The position numbers were made by a program, and so were the translations under genes. Of a stretch of DNA of 64,000 bases, positions 22,804 to 34,990 are shown in pieces (the first letter of the stretch is position 1; each line of letters opens with the position of its first letter). Under the pieces are notes generated by a model. That model was not told the DNA's origin and did no database searches. It saw only the letters and a program-made list of their open reading frames with translations. The DNA is from Physcomitrium patens (Eukaryota; Streptophyta; Bryopsida; Funariales; Funariaceae). The stretch is from positions 15,683,934 through 15,747,933 of the forward strand of contig NC_037265.1 in assembly GCF_000002425.4 (NCBI RefSeq), read 5' to 3'.

Positions 22804-23152
22804 CAATATTATGGAATACTAGCTTCTCACTCCTTGCTCGTATTCATATTATTTTTTTGCTTATTGAAATAAATCCTATACTCCAATAGTTACAAATCAA
22901 AAAATAATGTTCAAATTTCTAAAGAAAATATCCACTAAATGCTCCACTCTTAATCTTTTACTCAAGATCTGAATCAACAATGCCTAATCCAATTTATTCT
23001 AACTTTATTTCTAATTTTTCTGACTAATTGGTATTAGGATCCAAAAGCAACCATCAGCCGTCTTTAATCCCCATCATACACCTATGATTATAAGCAATCT
23101 ATAATTAATAAGTAAGCCCTCTTTCTTTCAATTTTTGAAACCCATCCTGGGT

Positions 23153-23266
23153 TTATGTATAATGAAGTTGTAATCAATTTTTGTTGATATGTGTGATAAA
23201 TTGGTTATTCATAAAATCTTTCAATTAAATTTTATCATTAGAAAAATCTTCTATTATAGGATACTG
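23153..23266 (-). pseudogene. T1 integrase C-terminal end
   Basis: On the minus strand it reads from the S3 edge through the part equivalent to VQLEDFMDTKFTTQING and stops with TAA at 23153-23155 after HYT. It is the far side of S3; the rest lies beyond 24097. Confidence 0.6.
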
Positions 23267-24096
23267 TGTCATGATAGAGAGAATTTGCCTCAAGAAAGCA
23301 CTGGGCTCCTGGCTGCCACTAATTGCTCAATCAAATCTTGAGATTAAAAAGACCAAATTTTTTATATCTATAAAATACTTTTAGGAGTAATTATATCAAA
23401 TATATAAGTCTTAAGTTTCCAAAAATATCCAAAATATGATAAAAAAAACTCTAAATCCTTAAATATCCTTATGGAATATTAGTCTCGAACTTCAACAACT
23501 CATATTTTCTAATTAGACCATTCAAACACACTCAAATTTTATATAATTTGTAAACATATATTATGCCCCAATGAGTGATAGTAGGTACAAAATTGATATC
23601 TTAACTTTGAGTGCCAATAACTCCTTCATAAAAACTCCAAATCATACAAAATTTATACCTAATCCATATTCAAAAACCTAAACTTGTTGATCTTAGCCTC
23701 CAAAGCTCAAATGACCTCCAAAAAAAAACCCTAATTTCTAATAAAGCCTCAAATAGCCTCCTTGAAGTCCATTGGTAATGGCCTTTGACCAATAAGAATG
23801 AGGATCTCCATTCTTTGCCTTCATCCTATTGTGCCTTACTTTTATCTCTCCTAATAAGCCTTCTATTAGTTAATATTTTCATCTTCAGACTTTAACCTCT
23901 TCTCAAGGCTTCATATTAAATATTTAGGTCCTATAATTATTTCGAATGCTATAATCAAAATAGATAAAACTCAAAATAAAGTTTCTTATATCCATTCTCT
24001 TTAAATTAATCTATTAAAAATTCTAACATACACCAAGACTTATGAACTATTTTATGTTCTAACTAATTTTTACATACTATAAGAAATTATAATACA
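23267..24096 (+). mobile_element. S3: solo-LTR-like insertion in T1 integrase
   Basis: It starts TGTCATGATAGAGAGAATTTG and ends ATAATACA, flanked by ACTG (23263-23266) and ACAG (24097-24100), one mismatch in 4 bp. It is homologous to S1 over most of its length but shorter (830 bp) because blocks are missing, including the TA run. It interrupts the GPY/F-like end of T1 integrase. Confidence 0.65.
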
Positions 24097-25330
24097 ACAG
24101 TCAATACCAACGGACTTGAAATTTCCTCAAAAAATTATAAAATCAACTATCATAAAAAAGTACTAGATCATTAGATAGAAAAGATTTGAGACATAATTTA
24201 CTATCATAATAACTCTTACGATGACATTATATAGCTTCTATAGTCAAAAGAGCCATAGCCCTAATTTCATCCAATTTTTTCAATTATGTGAATCAATATT
24301 GCAGGGATTCTTTGTTGCCAAGATGTTCATCCAATACAATTCTCAAACTCTGAACTTCTAATTTAATTAGTAATATTGTCTCTTGCCCATACATCAATTG
24401 AAATGGTATTGAATTAGTAGTCACTTTATATGCAGTACGATATGCCTACAAAATTGCAAACAATTTTGTATTCCAATCCATTCCTATACCACATACAGTC
24501 TTAGTTAAAACTTTGCACTAAACATCATTGGTCTTTTCAGTCTATCCATTGACTCAAGGATGATATGGAGTTATTTTTTGATATTTGATTTCATATTTAT
24601 CCATCAAGGCGACAATCGTAGAATTAATAAAATAGTTTCTTCCATGACTAACCAATTCTTTAGAACATCCAAACCGAGTGATAATATTTTCATATAAAAA
24701 TGTGGCTACTATATTGGTAGGATCAATTTTTGTTGCCACCACCTCAGCCCAGTTTGTTACATAATCAGTCGCTATGAAAATATATTATTTTTGTCGATTT
24801 TGTGAGGCTGATGTGATTAAACTTACAAAATCAATATCTCATTTTTCAAATGGTGCTTGTACCAAAACTGATATCAACAGCATTGCAGAAGTTTCAGTAG
24901 GTCAACCAATTTGTTGACAAAGATTACAACGTCGGACATATTGGTGTGCATCCAAAAATATTGTTAGTGACCAATATTTAGCCATTAAAGCTTTATGAGT
25001 AGTACTATTATTGATAAAATATCCACCACCACTATCTAAATGGCAACCTATCAATATGGAACATATTTCATTTTGAAAGATATAGCTGTGTAAAATTCCA
25101 TCCCACTCTTGTTTATACAAGGAGTCACCAATCATTGTATATGACACACTTTTTAAAATCAAGCATTTCTTAAGTTTCTTACTATATGTAAGTAGAAATG
25201 TTTGAAATATCAGATACTGAATCAATTCACTATATTGAAGTATAATCATATCAATGACAAATAATTTTGCATCATGTAAAGCATCATTGATATGCTCATT
25301 ATCCAATATATTGGATAAACGAGACATGTG
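24097..25330 (-). pseudogene. T1 integrase, zinc-binding and core regions
   Basis: The stretch 25327-24902 is still open and holds ILIGCHLDSGGGYFINNS and YVRRCNLCQQIG, the HHCC domain. Next come KWAEVVATKIDPTNIVATFL and FGCSKELVSHGRNYFINS, where the family's SDRG has become SHGR so the second catalytic Asp is lost. IVALMDKYEIKYQKITPYHP follows. Stops and a lost Asp make it dead. Confidence 0.75.
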
Positions 25331-25810
25331 GTCCGCATTGGCATGTTTCTTTGCTAGTCGAACATTAATAGTAAAGTTAAATTCTTAAAGTAATAACATC
25401 CATTGATTAATGCATCCACTCTATTGAGGTTTATTAACTATAAACTTAAAAGCATTGTGATCGACATAAAACATAAATGTACAATTAAGCAAATAATGCG
25501 AAAAAATTTGAACAAAATAAATCATTTTCAAAGCTTCCCGTTTAATCATATTATAATTTTGTTCAGCTGCAATCAATTATCAACTAGCATAATATATTGG
25601 ATAATCCAAATCCTTTTCATCTTTCTAACTTAAGATAGATCTAATAGAAATATTAGATGCATCAATGTAAACATGAAATAATTTCGTCCAACAAGGTGCA
25701 AAGAGTATTGGTCTAGACACCAATTTTTGTTTCAATTCCTCAAATACAATTGTACATTCTTCAATCCAAATTGGACTAGACCCATCCAATAGTGATTTCT
25801 TTAAGAGATT
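25331..25810 (-). pseudogene. T1 RNase H remnant
   Basis: Reads LHVYIDASN near 25660, SILS..KDEKDLDYP, then the FSHYLLNC segment at the codon where T3, T4 and T5 have TGA, and LLQEFNFTINVR near 25370. Frameshifts and stops abound. Position between RT and integrase matches the other T copies. Confidence 0.65.
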
Positions 25811-26420
25811 AGTTAAAAGATGACATATTTCCTCAAATAAATGAATAAATTGTTAATAATAATTGACATAGTTGATGAAACTATGAGTACTTGACACTAT
25901 TTTTGGCTTTGATAAAGCCAATATATGAATAATTTTATCCAAATCAATAGCAATACAAGCCAATGAAATGATATGTTTGAATAATTTACTAGACAATATC
26001 TCAAATTGATATTTCTCCAAATTCAAAAATATCCCATAATAGCCACAGTGATCCAAACACTTATTAATACATTCCAAATAATTGGCCTTTATACTAAATG
26101 TACAAAAATCATCCAAAAACATCTCCATTGAATGTCATAAATGATCTTAAAAAGCTTAAGTCATTATCCTCTGAAACATGGCTAGGGCATTACATAATCC
26201 AAATGATATAACTTTATAAGAAAATTTTCTCTAGTCTGTAGTGAAAGTAGTCTTTAACTAGTCCTCATTCTTCTTTGGCACCATTACAATTGATAAAATC
26301 CATTCACTATATAGAACTAAATAAATAAAATCCACATCAAGAAGTTTGTGTAATTCTTCTTTTATCATAAAGAAATATTTTGAATTGAGTCAATATTGTC
26401 TTTGATGAATTGGTATAGTA
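25811..26420 (-). pseudogene. T1 reverse transcriptase remnant with in-frame deletion
   Basis: It reads LLDVDFIYLVLYSEWILS and MVPKKN and then jumps to EDQLKTTFTTD, skipping about 53 codons that hold the first catalytic Asp (the family's FLDGFS block). The deletion keeps phase. Downstream, EMFLDDFCTF (the F-x-D-D box) is intact at 26130-26090 and the palm ends with INYVNYY. It could not have worked as a polymerase after the deletion. Confidence 0.75.
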
Positions 26421-27400
26421 TTTTATTCCAAAATAATTTTATGCTCACAAATTTTAGTAGGAATGCCTTTCAAATTCACATATGACTATGCAAAAGGAGA
26501 TTTATGACTTAGGAAGAAAGCCTTTTAATTTTCCAACTTGATATCCATAATCTCATTATATATTTTGATTACCTTTGGTGTTTCATTCATGCTTAAGTTG
26601 ATGGATTGGCACAAAGGTTCCTCAACAACATCTGATTTGATTTTCTCCTCTAGCTTGTAATCTTTCATATAATCTAAAAAATTTGAACTATCCAATTATG
26701 GTTTCAATACACTAGCTTTATTAACTGCAAAATTATTCATCAAATTGGTAATAATATGATTAAAGTTTGTTGTATCCTCTAGATATACTAAATATTCTCC
26801 AGGTCTTCTACATTGGTATAACATGCTTTGCTTTTGTATATAAATTGAATCACCACCAACTTGCATTACATTGGTAACTTCATCATGCTTTGCATCAGAT
26901 TGACCCTCATTGTCAGATGTCGCCTCTGAATTTAGAATTTAGATTCTCCATGATATTAAATTATGTACATTTATAATACAATCTTATCTCTGTTGTTCAC
27001 AATAGTCAACATTCCATAGCCCCAGTTGTTTTTAGCTTTGACTTGATATAGCTACAATCGACCTAATAAGATTAGATAGAATAATATGAATCTCTATAAC
27101 AAAAAAACAATATAATCAATCTTGTATATGATTCTAATAATTACAGTGTCAATACTGTATAAGATATCCATTGATTTCAGATGACTATGATCTACCATTC
27201 TAAATACCAATGTTGTAGGTAATAATTGGTTTAAATCTAAGTCCTCTATTGTATTGGCATTCATTAGATTTTTACTAGAGCCACCATCTACTTGAACTCT
27301 AGAAATAAGAATACCATTGATAGATACATCAATAGTTAGTGCTCCTGGATTGGAATTTAAACTAATTTCATAAATTTTTCTATTACGAGACCTATATCAT
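26421..27400 (-). pseudogene. T1 protease and linker to RT
   Basis: VKVDGGSSKNLMNANTIED (near 27300-27240) is the DGG-type active site, followed by IIRIIYKIDYIVF, then the LLGRLWLYQVKAKNNWGY end. The linker reaches the RT start at about 26400. Stops are scattered. Confidence 0.65.
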
Positions 27401-27836
27401 ATTAATAAAGGATTTAATATAGAACAAAATTTTGATGCTACCATCAAAAGTTGCTTCATTGTAATAGAGGATTGAATTGCATCCAAATCTTTTAAAATAT
27501 CATACGATTCCATATTGGTAGTGATTTCTAGGGCCCTCTTTTTTTTCATGGATTTCAACTTAACTCTTTCAGATAATATATCTTTCTTTATGGAATTTGG
27601 AAGTAGATTAGCTAAATAAATTCTTTTGTAATGTCCATCTATGAAAAGAACTTTTAATGTATAAGACAGCTTATGGAACTTCCCAGATAATGGTATTGAT
27701 TTTAGAAACATCATTGGATTACACAGATAGACTAAGTCCCATTGTAGATAATATTTTCGATATAAGTATTGGATTTGGAATTACCATAATTGTATTGAAG
27801 TGATCCTTTGCAACTAGTGCATCTAATTGTTAAATT

Positions 27837-27872
<36 letters not shown>

Positions 27873-29924
27873 TGGCTCCTAATAAGTACTGCATGAATGC
27901 ATTCTACCTAATTTATAGGAAAATCTTATGGGCCTCAATTATTATATTCTATCTTACTATGTAGTTGAATCTGTTGGTTTCAGTTATTAAAATTAAACAG
28001 AGCATTATACTACTGATATGTATGTCCCGACTGCTTATAATTTCTACATACTGGAGCATATTCATCACTGGCTCTTAGATTGGGACATTCACTCGCATAA
28101 TTTCATATCTACCTACAATAATAACATCAAAGTAATCTTCTTCCAACTCCATCAGGAATATTGGATGTTTCTACTAGTATATATGGGCTGGGCCTGTTCT
28201 AAGTTGGATGGATAAATGATCCCAACTGTCCAATTGGTACTATAGAATCTGAAATTGATTTTTTAATAGGTGGATATTAAGAATATCCTTGTTTTTTTTG
28301 CTCAATACTTTGAAAATTGGGTCCAAATTTTTGATTATATATAAAATTTTAAAAATTAAAAAAATTCTTATTTTATTTATTTGAATGATTTTTGCTCCAA
28401 CCAAACCTATTTCCTATTTGGACTTGATTAACATCCCACGAAGTTGGTTGAATCATGGTCTGATTATCAAACTATTGTTGCTTTTGTAAATTTCAACAAT
28501 TGATGGTGGCATACTTACTCCCATAAAATATACATTGCACAGTCATTTGAGATGGTGAAGAATATTCTAATACCAAATGGCTTTATCCTTTACAATTATT
28601 GTATCAAATATTGGAGTACATATTGATCGATTTATCCCACTTTTCTTTATCTTTTGTGAGATTAACAACTAATTCATCCATCTTCTTTGTCAAAGTTAAC
28701 AACAAAGCCTCATTTGGATCCCTCAATATTATTTCCTTAGATAACTCTTTCATGGCTCTGGTGGTTATGAATTGGTCATAATAACATTCTTTCCATACCT
28801 TAGCTCCATCAAGTGAAGGAGCAACAATGGTTGCTTAGGCTTTTTTTACAAACATCTTCAATTCTAGTGGGTATAATCTATTAACCAATATAGATAAAAT
28901 AAACAAATCTAGCATTTGATTATTTGGCCATTTACAAAAGATATCTGCTACTTGGCCATAATATGATTGCACCGCTTCTCTTGGTACCATTCTATTATTC
29001 ATTAATCTTTCCTTGAGACTTTTTTCAAATCTTATTGATCAAAAATGGGTTAATCACGTATTTTTTAATGCCTCCCAATCAAGAAACTAGTCCACACTCT
29101 AGTAATTATACCATTCAAATATTGTATCTTTCAAAGTCGCCAGCAGTCATTTCAACCAAATATCTTGAGTTCTATTATTATTAGCTAGACATGCAGTCAA
29201 GAATTGAGAATAATGTTGATTTGGATCTGTATTTGGCAAACCTCTAAAAGTAAATAATGGAATTATGCTAGTTGTGTGATTGCCTACCATACCCATTTGG
29301 ACTGCAATTAGAACTGCTAGACTATCTACCATCATTGAAGATGACAATGTTCCACTTAATTCCTTATTAAAATAAATATTACCTTCTTTAATTATCTTTT
29401 CTAGACTTTATAGCCTTTCTAATTTACTATTATTATGTGTAAATAATTTTATTAGTTGAATTGGAGGTGAAAACAATAGATTTTAAAACACCCTAAATTG
29501 GCCCTTATTGATAAGCAATTTATGCCATTCTAAGGGACCAATCTTGCCAAAATCGGTTGTATCCACTATTAAAAAAGTATAAAATGGAATATCCAATTCT
29601 TGTGTACCTCTTTCACTTTCAGTTAACGGGCTTAAGAGATACGCTGGACTATTGACAGAATTTTTTATGAGTACCTTTGGTAATTTTCTTAATAATATAT
29701 ATGTCTAAAATATTAAAAGTTTGTTAGGTTCTAGGTATGCTCAGATATGTCGACAGGCATGCAACCATGGTTTAATCAAACTCTGTAGATGCTTCTTTTT
29801 AAGATTATATTCTTGCTCATCTTGCAATAAATTTCTTACTTTTGCTCTCTCTTGTCTTTGTTTCAATAAGCGTATTTTTTTTAGTGCAATGTTCTTATTC
29901 TTATTAACTATAATCTTTCATCAT
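27401..29924 (-). pseudogene. gag: T1 gag remnant
   Basis: The likely start is at 29921-29924, just upstream of a basic stretch matching KQRQERAKVRNLLQDEQE. A capsid-like part (29347-29147) has IIPLFTFRGLPNTDPN and YSQFLTACLANNNRTQDIW. The knuckle region is degraded around 28480-28640 and 28000-28080. An open C-terminal part, 27714-27397, has ITTNMESYDILKDL and ITMKQLLMVASKF, the conserved gag-protease boundary also found in T3 and T5. A 30-base T run at 27841-27870 interrupts it. Confidence 0.7.
27841..27870 (+). repeat. poly(T) run
   Basis: A run of about 30 T within T1 gag (poly(A) on the coding strand). It may be slippage of an A-rich codon tract or the tail of a small retroposed piece. 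No target duplication was seen. Confidence 0.9.
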
Positions 29925-30066
29925 ATAATAGTAAAATTGCTTTCTATTTCCAATCTAAGTACACATTTTGCTTCACTTTTGAATCAATATTAATTTTACA
30001 ACCTCTTTGTACAACATCTAAAACCACTCGTTTGGTAGTTAATTCCTAACATTCAATACTATTGTT

Positions 30067-30086
30067 AATTCTTAGTAGCGGTACCA
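30067..30086 (-). other. T1 primer-binding site, decayed
   Basis: Minus strand TGGTACCGCTACTAAGAATT, three bases from the LTR end. The TGG.(A)CCGCT core matches the T3 and T5 PBS, so tRNA-Asp type is likely. Confidence 0.6.
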
Positions 30087-30089
30087 AAA

Positions 30090-30253
30090 TATAATTATTA
30101 TTTTACTAATTATTCAAATATCTTTTCAGAATAAATTTGTAAAGAAGATTTTGAATACAAAAAAATATTATTTGCATGAATTTATATATTAAGGTCACAC
30201 AATTAACTATCTTTTGATCCGCTAAAAACACCCAAGAAAGCTATAATGCCTTT
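30090..30253 (-). repeat. T1 5' LTR, downstream portion
   Basis: Minus-strand sequence beginning AAAGGCATTATAGC and ending TAATAATTATA before the PBS. It resembles the last ~160 bp of the T2 LTR. It lacks the upstream LTR part, which is at 4758-5470. The two pieces share (G/A)AAGG at the cut. T4's 3' LTR starts immediately beside it. Confidence 0.7.
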
Positions 30254-31022
30254 TGTTGTACTTGTTGTGTTCAAGCTTCAATATACCAAAGCAATTGAAC
30301 TAATAGAGGTGGATTCAAACACGGGGAAAGACTGGTTATATAAATTGGATTTATTAGTGTCACAATTGACTATACTCTAGCTATCTGAAATCAATTATCA
30401 AACTACAAAATACCAAGACTTACTACTTCCGTCTTAATTCAACACATAATCCATTCTACGAATATCAATTCAACAATACTTCCATATTCTTATCAGTTCA
30501 TCTCTCACTTACTTTCTTTGCAATTTATATATATTCAATTACTCATCTCCAACTTACTTATTATATTCAGTTTCTAAATTCATCATACAGAATTCAATAT
30601 CTTTACTTAATACAACACAATTTGATAATCTCAATTCTCAAGGTCACAGATTTTTTCCAAAACGGTCAGTCCAAAGTCATATTCCACAATATTCTAATCA
30701 CAATTTCAACAATACTTTTCTAAATCAGAATTCTTCATAAGAAAATAATAAAAGCAAAAAAAACAAAGAGGTAGCACTAAGCTTACCCCGGCTTACAACT
30801 ATCACAGTCTGGCCCCTATTTCTCTTTCTCAACTTCTTTATCCTATCAAAAGATGGACCATCGGCCAGCAAATTTCAAAGGTTATGAACCTTTGAATTCT
30901 TAACCATTTGTTCCACTAACAACCTACTATTATCAACTAAACTGTCTAATCATAAGTCTAATTCTCAAAGTTATCAATAACCAACCAGTAATTTACCACA
31001 AAATTTATTTACATATTCTACA
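30254..31022 (-). repeat. T4 3' LTR
   Basis: 769 bp, minus strand starting TGTAGAATATGTAAATAAA and ending CAAGTACAACA. Its U3 part shares several substitutions with the T4 5' LTR (for example GTGGAACAAATGG and CCATCTTTTGATAGG). Its U5 end is closer to the T3 3' LTR (CCAGTCTTTCCCCGTGTTTG). The flank is AAAGG on the minus strand. Confidence 0.9.
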
Positions 31023-31761
31023 TAGTTCCACTCCTAATTATGCAGTGTCCTTGCAAACATTATTTAGCCTCAACTTATGAAGACGTATCAACATTGGCTT
31101 CTTCAATCAATGGTATTTTTTGACCCCCCTTTGAATTGGCAACCTCTTCCTCTGCTACATCTTTATTGTCTGACTTGGTATTTAAGGATTCTTCATCCAA
31201 ATGTGTTGTCAGATCTTCATTCAACAAATCCAATTACCGTACCTAAGATTGAAGACAGGCAATTTGGTTAACGTGCTCCTCCAACATCTTCTGTCATTCT
31301 TTTGTTGGTTTCAAAGGTATCTCCGAAGGTGTTGTCATTGAAACAAGCATATTGGTTCGTACTAAATTATTGGCCTCCTTCTCTAATTCGGCTAGTTTAG
31401 TCTGCAACATCGCAACCTCTACCTACAACCGCTCTTGCCATTCCTTCCAATTGGTCTCCATCATTGCTTCCTTAGACACTATGTTTGCCACCCTCTTCTT
31501 TTCTGCCATCCACTTTTCTTTAATCCTAACCTTCACCAGCACAATATCAATAGGTGATAAGTTTTGTGAAATGCACAAAAATCCATGCATATGCACTCCT
31601 CAAAAATCTTGCTATTTCTCCTTAGTCCAACAAACATGCAATCGAGTCGGCTCCATATTAGTCACAATAATATACTCCAATAGTGGCAATTCATCCTTAC
31701 ACCTTACCTTGCATTGTTTCTCCTCTCTATTCAACTGCCTCTTAGTCTTCTCAATCGCCAT
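31023..31761 (-). pseudogene. T4 extra 3' gene, partly deleted
   Basis: Start ATG at 31761, MAIEKTKRQLNREEKQCKV, nearly identical to T3. It keeps YIIVTNMEP and the start of the globular domain (NLSPIDIVLV), then passes directly into a Lys/Glu/Ala-rich segment (AMMETNWKEWQERL; LQTKLAELEKEANNL) typical of a coiled coil, then LEEHVNQIACLQ. So T4 has lost most of the domain present in T5, T2 and T1, and T3 has lost even more. A ~320-bp spacer (31762-32085) separates it from integrase. Antisense frames here are chance. Confidence 0.6.
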
Positions 31762-32085
31762 TATATTTTAATACAAGCAAGCACTAACAACTAATCTCTC
31801 AAAAAACACATACATAGCTACTTACACAAAAGAAAACACAATGCTTGTCAAGAGTCTCCTTCCTACTTCTTACTATGGTTCAATCAATTGGGTCGACTCC
31901 CCCTTATTTTCCATGATTTGTCATGATGAAATATTCTACTAATTAGGTCTGATAACCAATCTTTACTATCGCCATCACTAATCCCATCCATATTCCTCAC
32001 ACTTCTTATCACCTTATATTTATTATCCTATCATCATCATTATTTACCTCCCCCCTCCTTTTGTAATAGAAAACTTGTCCCGGAT

Positions 32086-33232
32086 TTATGTATAGTAAAG
32101 TTTAAGCCAATTGCCATTGATCTGTGTTATAAATTTAGTACTCATAAAATCTTTCAATTACACTGAACCATTTGAAAATCCGTCAATAACTTGATATGGC
32201 CCATGCCATCAAACTTGAAATTTTCTTGAAAATTTTTTAAATCGACTATCATAAAGAAGTTTCAAATCATTTGGCATAAAAGCCTTTAGTCTAAGCTTAC
32301 TATCATAATAAGTCTTTCTCCTTTTTTATGTAGTTTCTGTTATCATTAATGCATTGGCTCTAGTTTCATCCAATTTTTCTAATTCTTCTAAACAGTACCA
32401 TAATGAATCATGATCTCTCAATCTATTATCTATAGCAATTTGTAAACTTTAGACTTCCAATTCAATAGGTAATATTGCTTTCTGGCCATAAACCAATTGA
32501 AAAGGGATAGCATTGGTAGTAACTTTATATGCAGTATGGTATGGCCATAAAGCTACAAATAACTTAGTGTCCTAATCTTTTTCCCCTCTTGAAACTGTTT
32601 TTGTTAAGATTTTACATAAAATTCCATTAGTCTATTCTATTTGTCTATTGGCTCTAGGATGATATAGTGTAGTCTTATGATATTTTATCTCGTATTTAGC
32701 AATAAGTGCTTTGATTGTACTATTTATAAAATGAGTTCTTCGATCACTAATCAATTCTTGTCGACAACCGAACCATGAAATAATATTTTCATATAAAAAG
32801 GTTGCTACTGTACTTGGACTATCGATTTTTGTAGCTACAACTTCAGCCTATTTTGTTATGTAATCCGTTGCTACCAATATATACCATTTTTTTCCATTTC
32901 TTGAGGCTGGTGCAATTGGTCCTACAAAATCAATTCTCCATTTTTTAAAAGGCGCTTAAGTCAAAATTGGTACCAATGGCATTGTTGAAGTTCTAGTAGG
33001 TCCATCCATTCTCTGACATGGGTCACATTGACGGATAAATTGGTGGGCATGTGTACAATAACTAGCCTGTAAAGCTTTACGAGCCGTACTGTCTCTTGCA
33101 AAATATCCACCACAACTGTCCAAGTGGCAACCTTCCAATATAATATTGACTTCAATCTAATAAATAAAGCGTTATAAAACTCCATCCTTGCCTTGTGTAT
33201 ATAAAGCTTCATCAATCATCGTATAAAGTGCA
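32086..33232 (-). pseudogene. T4 integrase, main part
   Basis: From the T5 edge on the minus strand it has ILEGCHLDSCGGYFARDST and CDPCQRMDGPTRTS (HHCC). Next come PFKKWRIDFV, YILVATDYIT, TIEALIAKYEIKYHKTT and the GPY/F-like WHGPYQVIDGFSNG, with TAA at 32086-32088 after YYT. It is close to T3. Stops include those near 32957 and 32700. The upstream end of the gene is at 41164-41330, beyond T5. Confidence 0.8.
33228..33232. repeat. T5 target-site duplication, left copy
   Basis: GTGCA here and GTGCA at 41159-41163, a perfect 5-bp pair flanking T5. Removing T5 and one copy restores T4's phase between RNaseH-linker and integrase. Confidence 0.9.
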
Positions 33233-33953
33233 TGTAATCGTCGTTTGATTCGGACTCAAAACACCAAGATATTTGATCAGTATAGGTGGGTTCGATCTTG
33301 GGGAAAGACTCGTTGTATGAATTGGATATGTTATGTCACAATTGATTATGTATTAATTATCTAAAACTTCCAAAATTCTCTTCCTCATCTCAATTCAATC
33401 CCTTCACAATCTCTACAATCGTTCACTGCCCTGTAGCTATTAAATATCACTGACATTCCTGACATCTACACGATGCTTAATCTCTTTTCACAGTACTTCA
33501 ATTCTCAATTTTTTTACTTTTACTCAATCTTCCAGTACTACTAACACAATGCAATAATCTCTATTATCACAATCACACTTTCTTTCTCCAAATTAATTAA
33601 TTCGAATTCATAATTTTCAATATCTCAATCACAGTTTCAGCAATCCTTTTCTTAAATCCAATACTAAAGAAAAACACAAAAGCAAAGAAAACAAAAGGGT
33701 AGCTCCAAGATTTACCCTGGCTCACGACTATCACAGTCTGGCCCCCATTCCTTCTTCCTCAACTTCTTTATCCTACCAAAATATGAATCGTCATTCAGCA
33801 GATTTCACAAGTTGTGAAACTTTGGCTTCTTAACCGCATATGTTCCTAACTTCCTACTATTAACAACTAATCAAACTAACCATTCATCTAAATCCCAATA
33901 TTACTACTATTTAACCGATAACGAACCAGAAAAGTCATTTATACATTTATACA
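33233..33953 (-). repeat. T5 3' LTR
   Basis: 721 bp; minus strand starts TGTATAAATGTATAAATGAC. The U3 edge at 33953 abuts RT coding sequence directly (GCAGGCCACGAATG), with no polypurine tract between, as a result of the inversion. Confidence 0.9.
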
Positions 33954-34530
33954 GCAGGCCACGAATGTTATTCGTTTCTTGATGGTTTTTCCAGATATAA
34001 TCAGGTACAAATTGCAAAGGAGGATCAATTAAAGACTACGTTTACTATGGATTGGGGAACTTTTGCTTATAAAGTCATGCCTTTCGGACTTTGTAATGCG
34101 CCAGCTACATTTCAGAGGGTGATGATGCAAGCATTCCAAGATGAGCTACGGGTTTCAATGGAAATCTTTTTAGATGATTTCTGCACCTTCAGCACCAGAG
34201 AAGAACACTTAGACAAATTGGGTCGGTGCTTAGGCAAATGTGCTAAATTTGGAATTTCTTTGAATTCAAAAAAATGTAAATTTGAGGTACCCTCAGGAAA
34301 ATTATTGTGTCATATCATATCGGAAACAGATATTGCCACCGATCCGGATAAAATAAAAATTATACTAGAACTCCAAATACCCGATACAGTGACATTGTTC
34401 GCACCTTTATTGGGCATGTTAGCTATTATTGACGTTTTATTTATCTATTTATTGTTATCTGTATTCCATTGACAAATTTGTTGAAAAAGCAACTACCGGA
34501 CAGTCTCGAACCAATTTGGACCAAGGAATG
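33954..34530 (+). pseudogene. T5 reverse transcriptase, C-terminal part (inverted)
   Basis: It opens directly at the LTR edge with AGHECYSFLDGFSRYNQ, so the first catalytic Asp is present but everything upstream in RT is missing. Then come YKVMPFGLCNAPATFQ and MEIFLDDFCTF (catalytic box intact), then KFGISLNSKKCKFEVPSGK. A one-base frameshift near 34397 and a TGA at about 34431 (from CGA) end the frame. In the shifted frame GHVSYY and RFIYLF are visible. Orientation is opposite to T5's own gag. Confidence 0.85.
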
Positions 34531-34990
34531 TATAGTTGCGTTTGAAACATTAAAACAAAAATTGGTTTCTGCACCAATATTGGTTGCCCCTTGTTGGACA
34601 AAATCTTTTGAGGTTTATGTTGATGCCTCTAATGTTGCAATTGGTTCGGTATTGAGCCAGAAGGATGACAAGGGCCACGATCATCCTATTTATTATGCAA
34701 GCCGTCAATTGGTGGCTGCCGAACGGAATTACACTACAACTGAGCGAGAGGCTTTGAGAATGATTTATTCTGTCCAAAAGTTTTGACATTATCTTCTTGG
34801 ATATAAATTTGTCTTCCACGTGGATCATGATGCTTTAAAATATATAATTAACAAGCCCCAGTTGAGTGGCCGCATCGCAAGATGGATATTGCTTTTACAA
34901 GAATTTGATTTTACTATTAATGTACGGCCGGGGAAGTCGCATGCTAATGCGGACCATCTATCGCGACTGTCCAATATATTGGGAAATGAA
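34531..34990 (+). pseudogene. T5 RNase H (inverted)
   Basis: Best-kept RNase H of the window: APCWTKSFEVYVDASNVA, IGSVLSQKDDKGHD, YYASRQLVAAERNY and REALRMIYSVQKF. Then a TGA at 34784-34786, then HYLLGYKFVFHVDHDALKY and RWILLLQEFDFTINVR. Apart from that one stop the domain is open. The stop is at the same codon as in T3 and T4. Confidence 0.85.

Larger units (their letters stand above)
21756..30089 (-). mobile_element. T1 internal region
   Basis: On the minus strand from the PBS at 30086 it reads gag, protease, RT (with an internal deletion), RNaseH, integrase interrupted by S3, then the extra 3' gene and a purine-rich tract. With its split 5' LTR (4758-5470 and 30090-30253) and cut 3' LTR, T1 totals about 8.9 kb without S3. 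It is as decayed as T2, and T2 sits in its LTR, so T1 is older. Confidence 0.75.

Noticed and set aside
31352-31771. 139-codon plus-strand open frame
   Set aside because: It is the exact antisense of T4's 3' gene (MAIEKTKRQLN on the minus strand). No homology of its own.
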